From contig NZ_BJEC01000005.1 of NCBI RefSeq assembly GCF_005405465.1, positions 1 through 64,000 on the forward strand: a DNA stretch of 64,000 nucleotides. Direction: 5' to 3'. The notes beneath the pieces are model-generated. The model saw only the letters and a program-made list of their open reading frames with translations. It was not told the origin of the DNA and did no database searches. The DNA comes from Weissella thailandensis. Lineage in GTDB: Bacteria; Bacillota; Bacilli; Lactobacillales; Lactobacillaceae. The position numbers were made by a program, and so were the translations under genes. Below are positions 7,713 to 16,956 of this stretch, piece after piece (the first letter of the stretch is position 1; the number at the start of each line of letters is the position of its first letter).

Positions 7713-8508
7713 TAATATGATTATTGGGCGGTATATGCCTGGTGATTCCTGGATTCATCGGCTAGATGCCCGCACAAAGCTCGTCCTAAGTACTGCCTTC
7801 ATTTTTGTAGTTTTCTTTGCGAATAACGTGATCGGTTACGCATTAGCGGGTGCCTTTACGTTGCTGGCAATTACGATGACCGGTCTTGGTGTTGGGGTGT
7901 TTCTACGTGGCTTACGTCCGCTGGTATTATTGATGTTTATCACAACCCTATTGCAGTTGTTCTTTGTGCAAACTGGGGATGTCCTGGTTCATTGGGCCTT
8001 TATCAAAATTACCACGGATGGGGTTATTAACAGTGTGATCGTGTTTGTTCGTTTTATGTTGATCATCATGTTTTCAACAATTTTAACGTTGACCACACAG
8101 CCCTTAGCTGTTGCCGATGGGATGGAAAGTTTACTAAAGCCATTTAAGAAATTCGGTTTGCCTGTTTCTGAGTTGGCCTTGATGTTGTCGATTGCTTTGC
8201 GCTTTGTGCCAACATTAATGGATGAAGCCCAGAGTATTATGAATGCCCAACGAGCACGTGGTGTGCGCTTTAATGAGGGTAGTTTAATGGCGCGTATCAA
8301 GTCATTCGTGCCATTATTGATTCCATTATTTGTGAATGCCATTAAGCGAGCTATTGAGTTGGGGGATGCGATGGAGGCACGTGGTTACCGTGGTGGTGAT
8401 CAACGCACAAAATATCGTGTCTTGACTTGGCATACGCGAGACACTATCGCAATTATTGCATTTGTTATCTTCACGGTTGCTTTGATTGCAACGCGTTGGA
8501 TGATGTAG
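7705..8508 (+). CDS. ecfT: Energy-coupling factor transmembrane protein EcfT
   Basis: A 267-residue integral membrane protein that links the two EcfA ATPases to substrate-binding S-components. It has a hydrophobic N-terminal half and, near the C-terminus, the two short Ala-Arg-Gly coupling motifs that dock on the ATPases: AQRARGVRF and AMEARGYRGG. The ATG at 7705 has a GGGGAGG site immediately upstream and overlaps ecfA2 by 8 bases. A start at 7690 would lack a ribosome site. Completes the general ECF module. Confidence 0.93.
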   Translation: MFSNMIIGRYMPGDSWIHRLDARTKLVLSTAFIFVVFFANNVIGYALAGAFTLLAITMTGLGVGVFLRGLRPLVLLMFITTLLQLFFVQTGDVLVHWAFIKITTDGVINSVIVFVRFMLIIMFSTILTLTTQPLAVADGMESLLKPFKKFGLPVSELALMLSIALRFVPTLMDEAQSIMNAQRARGVRFNEGSLMARIKSFVPLLIPLFVNAIKRAIELGDAMEARGYRGGDQRTKYRVLTWHTRDTIAIIAFVIFTVALIATRWMM

Positions 8509-8522
8509 AAAGGATTTAAAAC

Positions 8523-9272
8523 ATGCCACGTTATAAAGCAACCATTGCTTATGATGGGACTGATTTTTTTGGCTGGCAAGTACAACCAAATAAACGGACG
8601 GTGCAAGCCGAAATGGAATTAGTGGTCAATAAAATGGCGAAGAACCCAGCGGAGCATATTCGCGTACAAGGTTCTGGCCGTACCGACGCCCGTGTTCACG
8701 CTAAGGGACAAGTCGCCCATTTTGATTTGCCATTTGATATTCCAGCTGATGCAGTTCGTAAGGGTTTATCAACGATGCTGCCCTATGATATTGGGATTAA
8801 GAAGGTAGAGAAGGTCAGTGATGACTTTCATGCCCAATTTAATGCCCACGATAAAACCTATTTTTATCGCTTTTCAACTAGTGAATATATTGACCCCTTT
8901 AAGCGTAATTATACGGGGCATTGGCACCGTCGCTTAAATCCAGAATTAATGCAACAAGCAATTGGTGATTATGTTGGTGAACATGATTGGTTGAGTTTTG
9001 TAGCTTCTGGTTATCAACAAAAAACAACCGTGCGGACAGTCTATTCTGCAAAAATGTGGTATAAGCCAGAAGAAGAAGAGATTTGGTTTGAATTCTCAGG
9101 TAATGGCTTTTTGTATAACCAAATTCGCATCATGGTCGGGGTCTTATTAGAAATCGGTAATGGTGTGCGACCTGTCGATGATATCAAGCGTTTATTTGAA
9201 GTCAAAGACCGCCAACAAGCGCAATTTACGGCACCGGCACAAGGATTATATTTAATGGATGTTAAATATTAA
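8523..9272 (+). CDS. truA: tRNA pseudouridine(38-40) synthase TruA
   Basis: Converts uridines 38-40 of the tRNA anticodon arm to pseudouridine. The 249-residue protein carries the catalytic motif GSGRTDARVHA, with Asp as nucleophile (about residue 54), and the C-terminal FSGNGFLYNQIRIMVG block. It has an AAAGGA site and follows ecfT by 14 bases, so it is probably transcribed with the ECF genes. The ecf-truA-rplM-rpsI order is widely conserved in Firmicutes. Confidence 0.95.
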   Translation: MPRYKATIAYDGTDFFGWQVQPNKRTVQAEMELVVNKMAKNPAEHIRVQGSGRTDARVHAKGQVAHFDLPFDIPADAVRKGLSTMLPYDIGIKKVEKVSDDFHAQFNAHDKTYFYRFSTSEYIDPFKRNYTGHWHRRLNPELMQQAIGDYVGEHDWLSFVASGYQQKTTVRTVYSAKMWYKPEEEEIWFEFSGNGFLYNQIRIMVGVLLEIGNGVRPVDDIKRLFEVKDRQQAQFTAPAQGLYLMDVKY

Positions 9273-9301
9273 AAAATTAGGCAGTTACCAAGGACATTTC
9301 A

Positions 9302-9330
9302 TTGACTATTCCTGCAAAACAGGATAATAT
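9302..9330 (+). promoter_or_regulatory. Promoter for rplM-rpsI
   Basis: TTGACT (9302-9307) and TAATAT (9325-9330) are separated by 17 bases. Transcription would start near 9337, giving the leader annotated next. Confidence 0.7.
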
Positions 9331-9336
9331 AGAACT

Positions 9337-9425
9337 CGGTATTGTTTACCAACCACAAATGGGAATGTCCTGGTACGACTTTTTAATTATTGGTAAAGTA
9401 AACAAACAGAAAACTGGAGGAAATT
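9337..9425 (+). ncRNA. Ribosomal protein L13 leader (autoregulatory mRNA element)
   Basis: The 5' leader of rplM contains complementary TTGTTTAC and GTAAACAA blocks (around 9342 and 9398) and an internal GGTACGAC region. This resembles the Firmicutes L13 leader family, through which ribosomal protein feedback represses the operon. The family match is from memory of its architecture. A covariance-model search would confirm it. Confidence 0.65.
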
Positions 9426-9429
9426 TTCC

Positions 9430-9873
9430 ATGCGTACAACTTATATGGCAAAGCCAGGTGAGATCGATCGCAAGTGGTACGTCGTTGATGCAACTGATAT
9501 TGCATTGGGACGTTTGTCAACTGTCGTAGCATCTATCTTACGTGGTAAAAACAAGCCAACTTACACACCAAACATTGATACTGGTGATAACGTTATCGTT
9601 ATCAATGCTGGTAAGGTCGCTTTGACTGGTAAGAAGGCTTCTAACAAGATTTATTACCACCACTCAAATCACCCAGGTGGTTTGAAGATGCGTCAAGCAG
9701 GTGACTTGCGCGAGAAGAACCCACAACGTTTGATCGAACTTTCAGTTCAAGGTATGTTGCCAAAGGGTACTCTTGGTCACCAACAAGCTTTGAAGCTACA
9801 CGTGTTTGCTGGTTCAGAGCACACACACGCAGCTCAAAACCCTGAAGTGTTGGATATCACCAATCTTATTTAA
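9430..9873 (+). CDS. rplM: 50S ribosomal protein L13
   Basis: This 147-residue protein of the large ribosomal subunit binds 23S rRNA early in assembly. It begins [20 protein letters not shown] and carries the conserved blocks [27 protein letters not shown] and [10 protein letters not shown]. An AACTGGAGG ribosome site lies just upstream. It is the first gene of the L13-S9 operon, 26 bases before rpsI, with its own promoter and leader downstream of truA. Confidence 0.98.
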   Translation: MRTTYMAKPGEIDRKWYVVDATDIALGRLSTVVASILRGKNKPTYTPNIDTGDNVIVINAGKVALTGKKASNKIYYHHSNHPGGLKMRQAGDLREKNPQRLIELSVQGMLPKGTLGHQQALKLHVFAGSEHTHAAQNPEVLDITNLI

Positions 9874-9899
9874 TTTAACGAAAGGAGAATAGTTTAATC

Positions 9900-10292
9900 A
9901 TGGCTCAAGTACAATACTCTGGAACTGGCCGTCGTAAGAACTCTGTTGCCCGCGTACGTTTGGTACCTGGTAACGGTGCAATCACGATCAATGGTCTTTC
10001 ATCAGAACAATACATTCCTTTCGCTAACTTGCGTGAGGTTATGGTGCAACCCTTCAACGTTACAGAAACTCTAGGAAACTACGATGTTTTGATCAACGTT
10101 GCTGGTGGTGGTTTCTCAGGTCAAGCTGGTGCAATTCGTCACGGTATCGCCCGTGCCCTATTGACTGTTGATCCTGACTTCCGCGCTTCATTGAAGAAGG
10201 CCGGTCTACTTACTCGTGACCCTCGTAAGAAGGAACGTAAGAAGCCAGGTCTTAAGAAAGCTCGTAAGGCTTCACAATTCTCAAAGCGTTAA
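9900..10292 (+). CDS. rpsI: 30S ribosomal protein S9
   Basis: A 130-residue small-subunit protein whose C-terminal tail reaches the P-site tRNA. It starts [19 protein letters not shown] and ends in the invariant [12 protein letters not shown], with the terminal Lys-Arg needed for tRNA contact. A GAAAGGAG site precedes the start. It is cotranscribed with rplM and closed by a strong terminator at 10342-10380, beyond which an accessory insert begins. Confidence 0.98.
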   Translation: MAQVQYSGTGRRKNSVARVRLVPGNGAITINGLSSEQYIPFANLREVMVQPFNVTETLGNYDVLINVAGGGFSGQAGAIRHGIARALLTVDPDFRASLKKAGLLTRDPRKKERKKPGLKKARKASQFSKR

Positions 10293-10341
10293 TATTTGCT
10301 ATTACACTTTGTGGGATTGCCAAAGATCCGAATACAAAGAT

Positions 10342-10380
10342 GACTCTCAAGTTGGTTTATCCAACTTGAGAGTTTTTTTG
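10342..10380 (+). terminator. rplM-rpsI terminator
   Basis: GACTCTCAAGTTGG and CCAACTTGAGAGTTTTTTT form a 13-bp stem with a U-run. Confidence 0.92.
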
Positions 10381-10405
10381 TGTCTAAATTTAGCAGTCAA
10401 TATAT

Positions 10406-10437
10406 ACAAAGCAACATATTGTTGCTTTGTAATTTTT
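10406..10437 (+). promoter_or_regulatory. Perfect palindrome upstream of the XRE-fusion gene (operator or second terminator)
   Basis: ACAAAGCAAC, a 5-base spacer, then GTTGCTTTGT give perfect 10-bp arms, followed by a run of seven T. A GATAAT -10 box sits at 10448-10453 and the ATG at 10460 follows so closely, without a ribosome site, that the mRNA may be leaderless. The palindrome covers the expected -35 region and could be bound by the gene's own N-terminal XRE domain. It also fits an intrinsic terminator. Confidence 0.5.
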
Positions 10438-10459
10438 TTCGTTTTGCGATAATTAAATT

Positions 10460-12400
10460 ATGGAACTACATAAATTAATAAAAGAAAAAAGAGAAAAAAT
10501 TGGGCTAACACAAGAAGATGTTGCCTATAGACTAAATGTGACACGACAGGCTGTTCAGAATTGGGAAAATGATAAAAGAAGTATTCCAAATAGTTTATTG
10601 TCACAGTATTTTAAACTACTGAGATTTGATGCAAAGGAAATTTTATCAGTATTTGGTTTTATAGGTAGTAATGAATTAAAAGTAAAAGCAATTGATTATT
10701 CCAAACAGGGACTAGAAATATTTAAACGCACTGAAGGGGAGACAGTGTTAACGAAATTTCCAACACTTTACTTAGGTGTGGGGAAGAAACGGGATAAATA
10801 TACGCAAAAGAATCATCAGTTAGCATATGTTGGTGAAGCTAGTTCAATTATCAGAAGGACCAATGAGTATCTGAACACGGGCAATGATAAATTAAATGCA
10901 ATAAAAAGTGATTCGGATAATAAACAGGAACAATTGTACATTATTGGTCATTCAAAATTTAATAAATCAGCGACTTTAGAATTAGAACAAATGTTTATGG
11001 ACTCATTGTTAGGGGATAACAAATTCATAAAAATCTATAACGGTCGTAATAATGGCCTTTCAACAGATTTTTATGAACGGAATGCTTATAGAGAAGGTAT
11101 TTTTCCTGAAATCTGGGAACAATTGAGGCAACAGAATGTTGTTTCTAGTTTAGAAGAAGTCCATAATTCTGCTTTATTTGCTAATAGCCCTTTCAAGGCG
11201 TTAAGTCCGAAGCAACAAGAAGCTAAAGAACTAATTGCTGATAAGATTGCTGAAACTCTATTAGTAGGTAACCAAAACGAAGTCATTAAAATTCAAGGTC
11301 TTGCTGGATCGGGTAAAACAGTTTTAATGTCACAATTATTTTATGACATATGGAAAGAGCCGTATGAAGTCATAGAAGTTGACGGTAAAACTATGCATGA
11401 ATCCTCAGTTGTTTTACTTGTAAGACATGAACAGCAACGACGTACATATGAACAAATTGCAAAAAAGTTAAATATGGGAAAAGATACAGTTATGGACGTA
11501 TCTACTTTTATTACAAAAGGTGTAAAGGCTGATGTGGTATTAGTCGATGAAGCTCATTTGTTGTGGAGCGGAAACTATGGTCGTATTAATAAAAATAAAT
11601 GGCAACCTGATTTGATTGCATTGCATAAATTGGCAAAAACATTGGTCTTAATTTATGATCCACAACAGCTAGTTTCAGCACGCGCGAAGATTGATGATAA
11701 TCCTGCATTGTTAGAGATTGTGAATGGTCAGAATACATTAACTGTAAATTTGGATGAGCAATGGCGAATTGATGCTAATGCAGAAACTCTTGAGTGGATT
11801 GAAAGCCTTGCCCATTTTAATGAAAATTCGTTAGTTACACCACCTAGAGATGATTCATATGACATTAAATTTTTTGATGATGCTAGTGAATTTAAAAATG
11901 CGATTGAAAATAAAAATCAACAAGTTGGATTGAGCCGTTTGGTAGCGACATATGATTGGTCATATTCACAAGGTTCCAAACCAAAAAATGGTGATGATTA
12001 TTGGAATGTGGATTTTGGCAGTGAAGTATTACCTTGGAATTTAGAATTACCAGCAGTACAAAAATTACAGGATAAACAAATACCATGGCAAGAGATTGAA
12101 CAAAGTATCAATGAAGTAGGTAGTGATTTTACTGTCCAAGGTATCGATTTAAACTATGTGGGTGTTATTTTAGGACCATCAATTTTTTGGAATAAACAGA
12201 CGAATTCATTAGATATAGATCCAGATAAGTCTCTGGATCACCAGAAAATACGGAGGTCTAAAGACGGTTATAATACTGAAGAAAACAAAAAATATTTAAG
12301 AAATGTTGTTAATGTTTTGCTGACTCGTGGTGTACATGGACTATACGTTTATGCTGTAGATGATGAGTTGAGAAATAAACTGACCGTATTGAACTTATAA
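10460..12400 (+). CDS. XRE HTH / GIY-YIG nuclease / DUF2075-type P-loop fusion protein
   Basis: A 646-residue three-part protein. Residues 1-65 are an XRE-type helix-turn-helix (LTQEDVAYRLNVTRQAVQNW). Residues about 100-200 look like a GIY-YIG nuclease: LYLGVG at 103-108, AYVGEAS at 122-128, Arg132-133, Glu near 174-176 and Asn near 194-198. From about 250 there is a DUF2075-like P-loop ATPase, related to superfamily 1 helicases, with Walker A GLAGSGKT at 280-287 and DEAH at 363-366. I infer a DNA-sensing or DNA-cleaving role, probably defence, because it is AT-rich, sits behind a housekeeping terminator and is followed by an HNH nuclease gene. The substrate is unknown. No ribosome site is seen, suggesting leaderless translation. 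Confidence 0.8.
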   Translation: MELHKLIKEKREKIGLTQEDVAYRLNVTRQAVQNWENDKRSIPNSLLSQYFKLLRFDAKEILSVFGFIGSNELKVKAIDYSKQGLEIFKRTEGETVLTKFPTLYLGVGKKRDKYTQKNHQLAYVGEASSIIRRTNEYLNTGNDKLNAIKSDSDNKQEQLYIIGHSKFNKSATLELEQMFMDSLLGDNKFIKIYNGRNNGLSTDFYERNAYREGIFPEIWEQLRQQNVVSSLEEVHNSALFANSPFKALSPKQQEAKELIADKIAETLLVGNQNEVIKIQGLAGSGKTVLMSQLFYDIWKEPYEVIEVDGKTMHESSVVLLVRHEQQRRTYEQIAKKLNMGKDTVMDVSTFITKGVKADVVLVDEAHLLWSGNYGRINKNKWQPDLIALHKLAKTLVLIYDPQQLVSARAKIDDNPALLEIVNGQNTLTVNLDEQWRIDANAETLEWIESLAHFNENSLVTPPRDDSYDIKFFDDASEFKNAIENKNQQVGLSRLVATYDWSYSQGSKPKNGDDYWNVDFGSEVLPWNLELPAVQKLQDKQIPWQEIEQSINEVGSDFTVQGIDLNYVGVILGPSIFWNKQTNSLDIDPDKSLDHQKIRRSKDGYNTEENKKYLRNVVNVLLTRGVHGLYVYAVDDELRNKLTVLNL

Positions 12401-12492
12401 ATGATTTTAATAGTTGGACAGTGTGCTATTACTACTATATTTATTATATGATTGAATTATTAATTATATTTTTATAGTTAAATGGGGGGAAT

Positions 12493-13494
12493 ATGATGAA
12501 CAATAACATGACATCTATACGGGAATATTATAGAGACTTAGATGACAATCAAAAAGATATATTAGACTGGTTTTATGATATGTCTCATACAGTTAATATG
12601 TTGCCCAAAGGAATGAAAACAGATAGAGGTAATCTTTTGGTTAGTCCAGCCATGGGTATATGGAAATCCAAAAATTTAGAATTTGCTACTTCAGTTAAGC
12701 AAACAATAAAAGGGCCATATCGAGATTCGGAACCTATAATGGATGTAGACGGAGATGGGACTCAGTTGATGCTTTATCGTCAACGAGAATCCGATAGTGG
12801 TCATATAAATTCTGACAAAAATAATCTATCAAGTAATGTTGCCTTAACAGTCAATTTAGATTTAAAAATACCTATTGGAATTGTAATTGAACAAAAAAAG
12901 AAGATTGATAATCGAAAGACATATAAATTTTTCATTGGAATGGTTTTGGGTTGGGAAGATGGATTCTTTTTAATTCAAATAGCTAATAAGGATGGATTAG
13001 TTAATGCAAAAAAGCCTTTAAAACAATTAGAAAAATCATTTGAAAAAATTGATACAGATAATAATGATTTTAATGAGGATGAAAAATTTGATGTTCACAA
13101 TATTATTGATGCCAGAAGAAAACAAGAACGTGCGATAGTAATAAGACAAGGGCAAACTGAATTTAGGAAAAAAGTATTAGATGCGTACGACTATAAATGT
13201 GCAATTAGTGAAAATAATGTCGAAGAGGTTTTGGAAGCTGCTCATATATTTCCGTACAAAGGGAAGGAAACTAATACTATAAATAACGGAATTTTATTAA
13301 GAAGTGATTTACATTTACTATTTGATAAAAAAATGATCAGAATCAATCAGGATTACATAGTCCAAATTTCTCCGTTATTAGTTAACACCGTTTACAAAAA
13401 ATATGATGGACTAAAATTAAGTCTACCAAAGGACATACAAAGTTATCCAGACAAGAAAGCATTAATCGATCATTATGATTGTTGTGACTTTTAA
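12493..13494 (+). CDS. HNH endonuclease with N-terminal PUA/SRA-like domain (putative type IV-like restriction enzyme)
   Basis: A 333-residue protein. Residues about 45-165 have the pattern seen in front of many HNH_2 nucleases: GIWKSKNLEFATSVKQT, GPYRDSE, a Tyr at 95, then PIGIVIE and a beta-rich stretch. In relatives this resembles PUA/SRA-type readers of modified bases (family knowledge, moderate certainty). The C-terminal HNH core is at about 234-280: Cys236, LEAAHIFPYKG with Glu248 and His251, Asn265, and LLRSDLHLLFD with His274. A GGGGGGA ribosome site precedes the ATG. It follows the XRE/GIY-YIG fusion by 92 bases on the same strand, so the two likely act together. Cleavage of modified foreign DNA is inferred. 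Confidence 0.8.
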   Translation: MMNNNMTSIREYYRDLDDNQKDILDWFYDMSHTVNMLPKGMKTDRGNLLVSPAMGIWKSKNLEFATSVKQTIKGPYRDSEPIMDVDGDGTQLMLYRQRESDSGHINSDKNNLSSNVALTVNLDLKIPIGIVIEQKKKIDNRKTYKFFIGMVLGWEDGFFLIQIANKDGLVNAKKPLKQLEKSFEKIDTDNNDFNEDEKFDVHNIIDARRKQERAIVIRQGQTEFRKKVLDAYDYKCAISENNVEEVLEAAHIFPYKGKETNTINNGILLRSDLHLLFDKKMIRINQDYIVQISPLLVNTVYKKYDGLKLSLPKDIQSYPDKKALIDHYDCCDF

Positions 13495-13528
13495 CATCAA
13501 ATTTATATTAAAGTTTTCTCTTTATAAA

Positions 13529-13582
13529 CATGCCGTAAAAGATTGTAACAACTAACTACAATTTTCCACGGCACGTTTTTTT
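13529..13582 (+). terminator. Terminator closing the accessory two-gene insert
   Basis: TGCCGT pairs with ACGGCA, with an inner GATTGT/ACAAT pairing, followed by TTTTTTT. Confidence 0.75.
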
Positions 13583-13618
13583 GTGTGAAATTATATAACT
13601 TTTAGTTGTATACAGGGA

Positions 13619-13634
13619 ATGTAAGCGGTCTCAT
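13619..13634 (+). promoter_or_regulatory. cre-like catabolite repression site
   Basis: ATGTAAGCGGTCTCAT matches the degenerate CcpA-site pattern at all but one fixed or W position. It lies 54 bases upstream of the putative glycosidase gene, consistent with carbon catabolite control of the cluster. Confidence 0.6.
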
Positions 13635-13687
13635 TTACATGGTAAACTACAGAGGTAGCTTAGTAAAAAAGCTAAAGGAGCTAAAAA

Positions 13688-16036
13688 ATGGAGAATAATA
13701 AACTGCAATTGCAGGTACATCCCCGTGGTTACGTCGAGTCATTGATCATGAAAGATGATCCTTATCAAATGAACTGGGTAATTGATAATCAATACCTACA
13801 ACAAACCGATTTTGATGAATCTGATAAGTTATTTGGCGAATTTACAATTACTGTAGATGGCCAAAAAATTGATAGTCATGACTTACAACCAACAGTAACT
13901 AATGATGCAAGTCGCACAACAGTTACCTATAATTTACAACAAAAATTACAAGTCGTTTTCGTGTATGATTTAACCACAGATAACCAATTGAACTGGGAAA
14001 TCAGTGTGAAAAATCTAATATCTGATGACATCACCATTGAGAATTTTGGTGTTTGGTTGTCACTCGCTTATGTGATGTTCCGTGATAAGAATGTTGCGAA
14101 GAACATTCACGAGTCGGCGGCGGTTTATCCATCAATTTCACGTGATTTTACAAAAATTAATGCGGTTCGTCGAGATAATCAATCCGGTAATCTTGGTATT
14201 TATCAAACAGCGGGTCAAACATTATCAGTTGGTACCTATGCGGCATATAACAATTTGTTCTTTGAAAATGTTTCACCATCTTTGGACGGTATGTTATTCC
14301 ATCAGTTGATTCTAGCTGGTGGTTATGATAAAGGTTTTGAAAATAATGACTGGATTTACGATAAAAGTTCAATCACGGTTAAAGCAAATGACACAACAAT
14401 GTGGCATTATGTGATGCAGTCGAATGAATCGAAACAAGACTTTTACCAAAAGGCGCATGAAGTTGGTCAACCAACGGTCGCTTATCAACCGTTGAATATT
14501 GTGCAACAACTAAGTTATTTAACAATTAATGGTAATGGTCATGAGTTGATTGCGGTGACTGCGATTGCGGGTGAAAATGGTCAACGACAGACCAAACTGA
14601 ATTTTCAACAACAATCATCAGATCACTATCAGGTGACTTTCAAACCAACTATTTTGGGTGAACACCAGCTGGTATTTGATTTTGCCGATGGTACCCAAGA
14701 TGAAGTGGTACTAAACGTGATGACACCGTTGAATGAAGTTATTGATCAACGAGTGAAGTATATATCGGAGCAACTATACCAAGGGGCAGATGGCGAAGTC
14801 CCATATGCCTTTACACCAATTTCTAATCAAGGTGAGTCATTGGGAAAGTTAAGCTTGGTATTGAAGAAAAACTTGATGGGTGATTTAGATCTACAACAAG
14901 TCCAACAAGTTGAAGCCAGTGCCGTTAATTATGTACGACCAAAGTGGTTTAACAATGGTGATTTTAGAATACCAAACAATTTGTATGGTGATTTCTATCG
15001 TTGCATGGATTTTGAGTACATCGCACATCTCTTCTTACTATTATCAGAGTTTGACGATGACACGCTAGTCCTTCATTCATCAGAAGAATATCTCCAATGG
15101 GCGGCCGATGTCTTTATGTTACGTGTTAACCCAGACATGCACGAAACGGCACGTGGTAAAGAAGAAGCTCAGATGTTGGGTGTTTACTTCTTGTATATTC
15201 AGGATTTACTAAAGAAGCTAAAGAATCATGGACTGACTGACTATTATGAAAGAATTAATGAGCTTTGGCAGCAAGTAACGCAAAAGTTAGATGATAATCG
15301 TGCTGGGTATCAAGCAGCCATTACTGAGCACTACTTTGATAATGCTGGCTTTGGTCCAACTGCTGGTGCGTTGAGTGAGGCAGGATTTGTGAATGGTGCT
15401 GAGACGTATGGCCAATTGTTATTAGCAAACATTGGTTATTCAAATGATTTTAGAGCCCAGAATCCGGATCGCTGGTGGGAAGCTTTGGCATATATGATTC
15501 ACTCATTATGGGGTGGTGTCACTGCGGCGGCGACCTTCAAAGTTTATGAGGCGTTACAAGATACGGCCTACTTAGATGCTAGTTATCGCGCCACAGCTGC
15601 GATTATGTATTGTTATGATACGAATTCAGTGACGACAACCAAGTTAAGTGAGGGGATGGCAGCATCAACTTATGCAGTTGCTGGACCACATCTTAACCGA
15701 CCCGATTTGTCACGTAATCGTTTTGGTCAATCGACATTTTATTCAGGTGGTGGTATCTTCGCTAAATTATTTAACAGTGCGAATGAAACACCTGATTGGG
15801 ATATGGGTGAGGAACTTGTTGCTTACCTAGATGGTATTGGTCGAAAGACATACTTGGTTCATCAAGCTGATGGCTGGTCAGTCATTAATGGTACGTATGA
15901 ACAAGTTGGTAGTCAAATTAACATTATTAGTTTTGCGCCATATCAAAAAGAGTTCTGGTTGCTTGATGAGTCTGGTTCACATCAGTTGTCAGAATTGACA
16001 TCGGCTAATAGCTATCTTTTCGATATGAATAACTAA
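13688..16036 (+). CDS. Large putative glycosidase-like protein (six-hairpin type), family uncertain
   Basis: I do not recognise a named family for this 782-residue cytoplasmic protein. The N-terminal half (to about 340) is beta-rich. The second half has many Trp/Tyr/His-rich helices (for example NPDRWWEALAYMIHSLWGG near 600), as in six-hairpin, alpha/alpha-toroid glycosidases and lyases. No signal peptide is present, so the substrate must enter the cell first. It is followed by an AraC regulator and a GPH-type sugar symporter, which together suggest uptake and intracellular degradation of an oligosaccharide or glycoside, possibly plant-derived. An AAGGAG site precedes the ATG. Enzymatic activity is an inference from context. 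Confidence 0.6.
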   Translation: MENNKLQLQVHPRGYVESLIMKDDPYQMNWVIDNQYLQQTDFDESDKLFGEFTITVDGQKIDSHDLQPTVTNDASRTTVTYNLQQKLQVVFVYDLTTDNQLNWEISVKNLISDDITIENFGVWLSLAYVMFRDKNVAKNIHESAAVYPSISRDFTKINAVRRDNQSGNLGIYQTAGQTLSVGTYAAYNNLFFENVSPSLDGMLFHQLILAGGYDKGFENNDWIYDKSSITVKANDTTMWHYVMQSNESKQDFYQKAHEVGQPTVAYQPLNIVQQLSYLTINGNGHELIAVTAIAGENGQRQTKLNFQQQSSDHYQVTFKPTILGEHQLVFDFADGTQDEVVLNVMTPLNEVIDQRVKYISEQLYQGADGEVPYAFTPISNQGESLGKLSLVLKKNLMGDLDLQQVQQVEASAVNYVRPKWFNNGDFRIPNNLYGDFYRCMDFEYIAHLFLLLSEFDDDTLVLHSSEEYLQWAADVFMLRVNPDMHETARGKEEAQMLGVYFLYIQDLLKKLKNHGLTDYYERINELWQQVTQKLDDNRAGYQAAITEHYFDNAGFGPTAGALSEAGFVNGAETYGQLLLANIGYSNDFRAQNPDRWWEALAYMIHSLWGGVTAAATFKVYEALQDTAYLDASYRATAAIMYCYDTNSVTTTKLSEGMAASTYAVAGPHLNRPDLSRNRFGQSTFYSGGGIFAKLFNSANETPDWDMGEELVAYLDGIGRKTYLVHQADGWSVINGTYEQVGSQINIISFAPYQKEFWLLDESGSHQLSELTSANSYLFDMNN

Positions 16037-16076
16037 GCAAATAGTAACTAATTTTGGTGATGGATTGGAGGAAAAG

Positions 16077-16940
16077 ATGGATCAACAAACTATTTCGATT
16101 TCAATGCCACCGTTTCCTAGCTTTATCGAAGGGAATTATATTACGTTTAAAGCGGGGCAGAATCATGAGCATCGCTATCATCTAGGTTTCTTTGACTTAA
16201 TATTTGTCAAAAAAGGAACGCTATTTTTACGTGAAGATGGTAAGAAGTACACGATTCATGAAAATGAGATGTTTATCCTCTTACCAAATGGGGAACATGA
16301 TTCTTGGCAACCTTGTGAAGAAGAAACGAGTTTTTTCTGGATGCACATCTATACAACTTCAAGATGGCAACAAAGTGATTTTCCCATCCGTTTTGTGTCG
16401 GAACTGCCGATTCCGGAATTACATTTCCATCAAAAATCCTATACCTTACAATTACCAAAATTAGGTAAAATCGCTGAGCCAGATTTAATCTTTGATTTAT
16501 TAAACGAAATCCAAAGAAGTACCGAAAGTACGCGCATAGATAGTATTTGGTATACCGAAGAATTGTTTTTAAAATTTCTGAAGTACATTGATACGCGGGG
16601 TATTTCAAAAGACCGTGTGACCACGTTGGCTGAAAAAGTTCATCTCTTCTTAGCTGAACATTTAGCCGAACATATTGATAACAATCGCTTGTCTGAAGAA
16701 TTTCATTTGCATGTTAACTATATTGCACGGGTGATGACCAAAGTCTATGGCAAGACGGCTATTGAACTCTTGGAGGAACTTCGTATTGAAACAGCCAAAC
16801 AATATTTGATTCATTCTAATAAGTTGATTAAGAATATTACGGAACTAGTCGGATTTGAGACCTATATCTCTTTTACAAACCAGTTTAAAAAGATGACGGG
16901 GATGTCGCCGAAGGCATATCGCGCCACCTACAAAAAATAA
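16077..16940 (+). CDS. AraC-family transcriptional regulator with cupin-type sensor domain
   Basis: A 287-residue regulator. The N-terminal part is a cupin-like ligand-sensing domain (GTLFLREDGKKYTIHENEMF and ILLPNGEHDSW at about 50-85). The C-terminal 100 residues contain the two AraC helix-turn-helix motifs, ending with FKKMTGMSPKAYR, which fits the family signature. The ATG at 16077 has a GGAGG site 6 bases upstream. It lies between the glycosidase-like gene and the GPH transporter and most likely activates this cluster in response to the imported sugar. Confidence 0.85.
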   Translation: MDQQTISISMPPFPSFIEGNYITFKAGQNHEHRYHLGFFDLIFVKKGTLFLREDGKKYTIHENEMFILLPNGEHDSWQPCEEETSFFWMHIYTTSRWQQSDFPIRFVSELPIPELHFHQKSYTLQLPKLGKIAEPDLIFDLLNEIQRSTESTRIDSIWYTEELFLKFLKYIDTRGISKDRVTTLAEKVHLFLAEHLAEHIDNNRLSEEFHLHVNYIARVMTKVYGKTAIELLEELRIETAKQYLIHSNKLIKNITELVGFETYISFTNQFKKMTGMSPKAYRATYKK

Positions 16941-16956
16941 TTTTGGGGAAAAAGTA

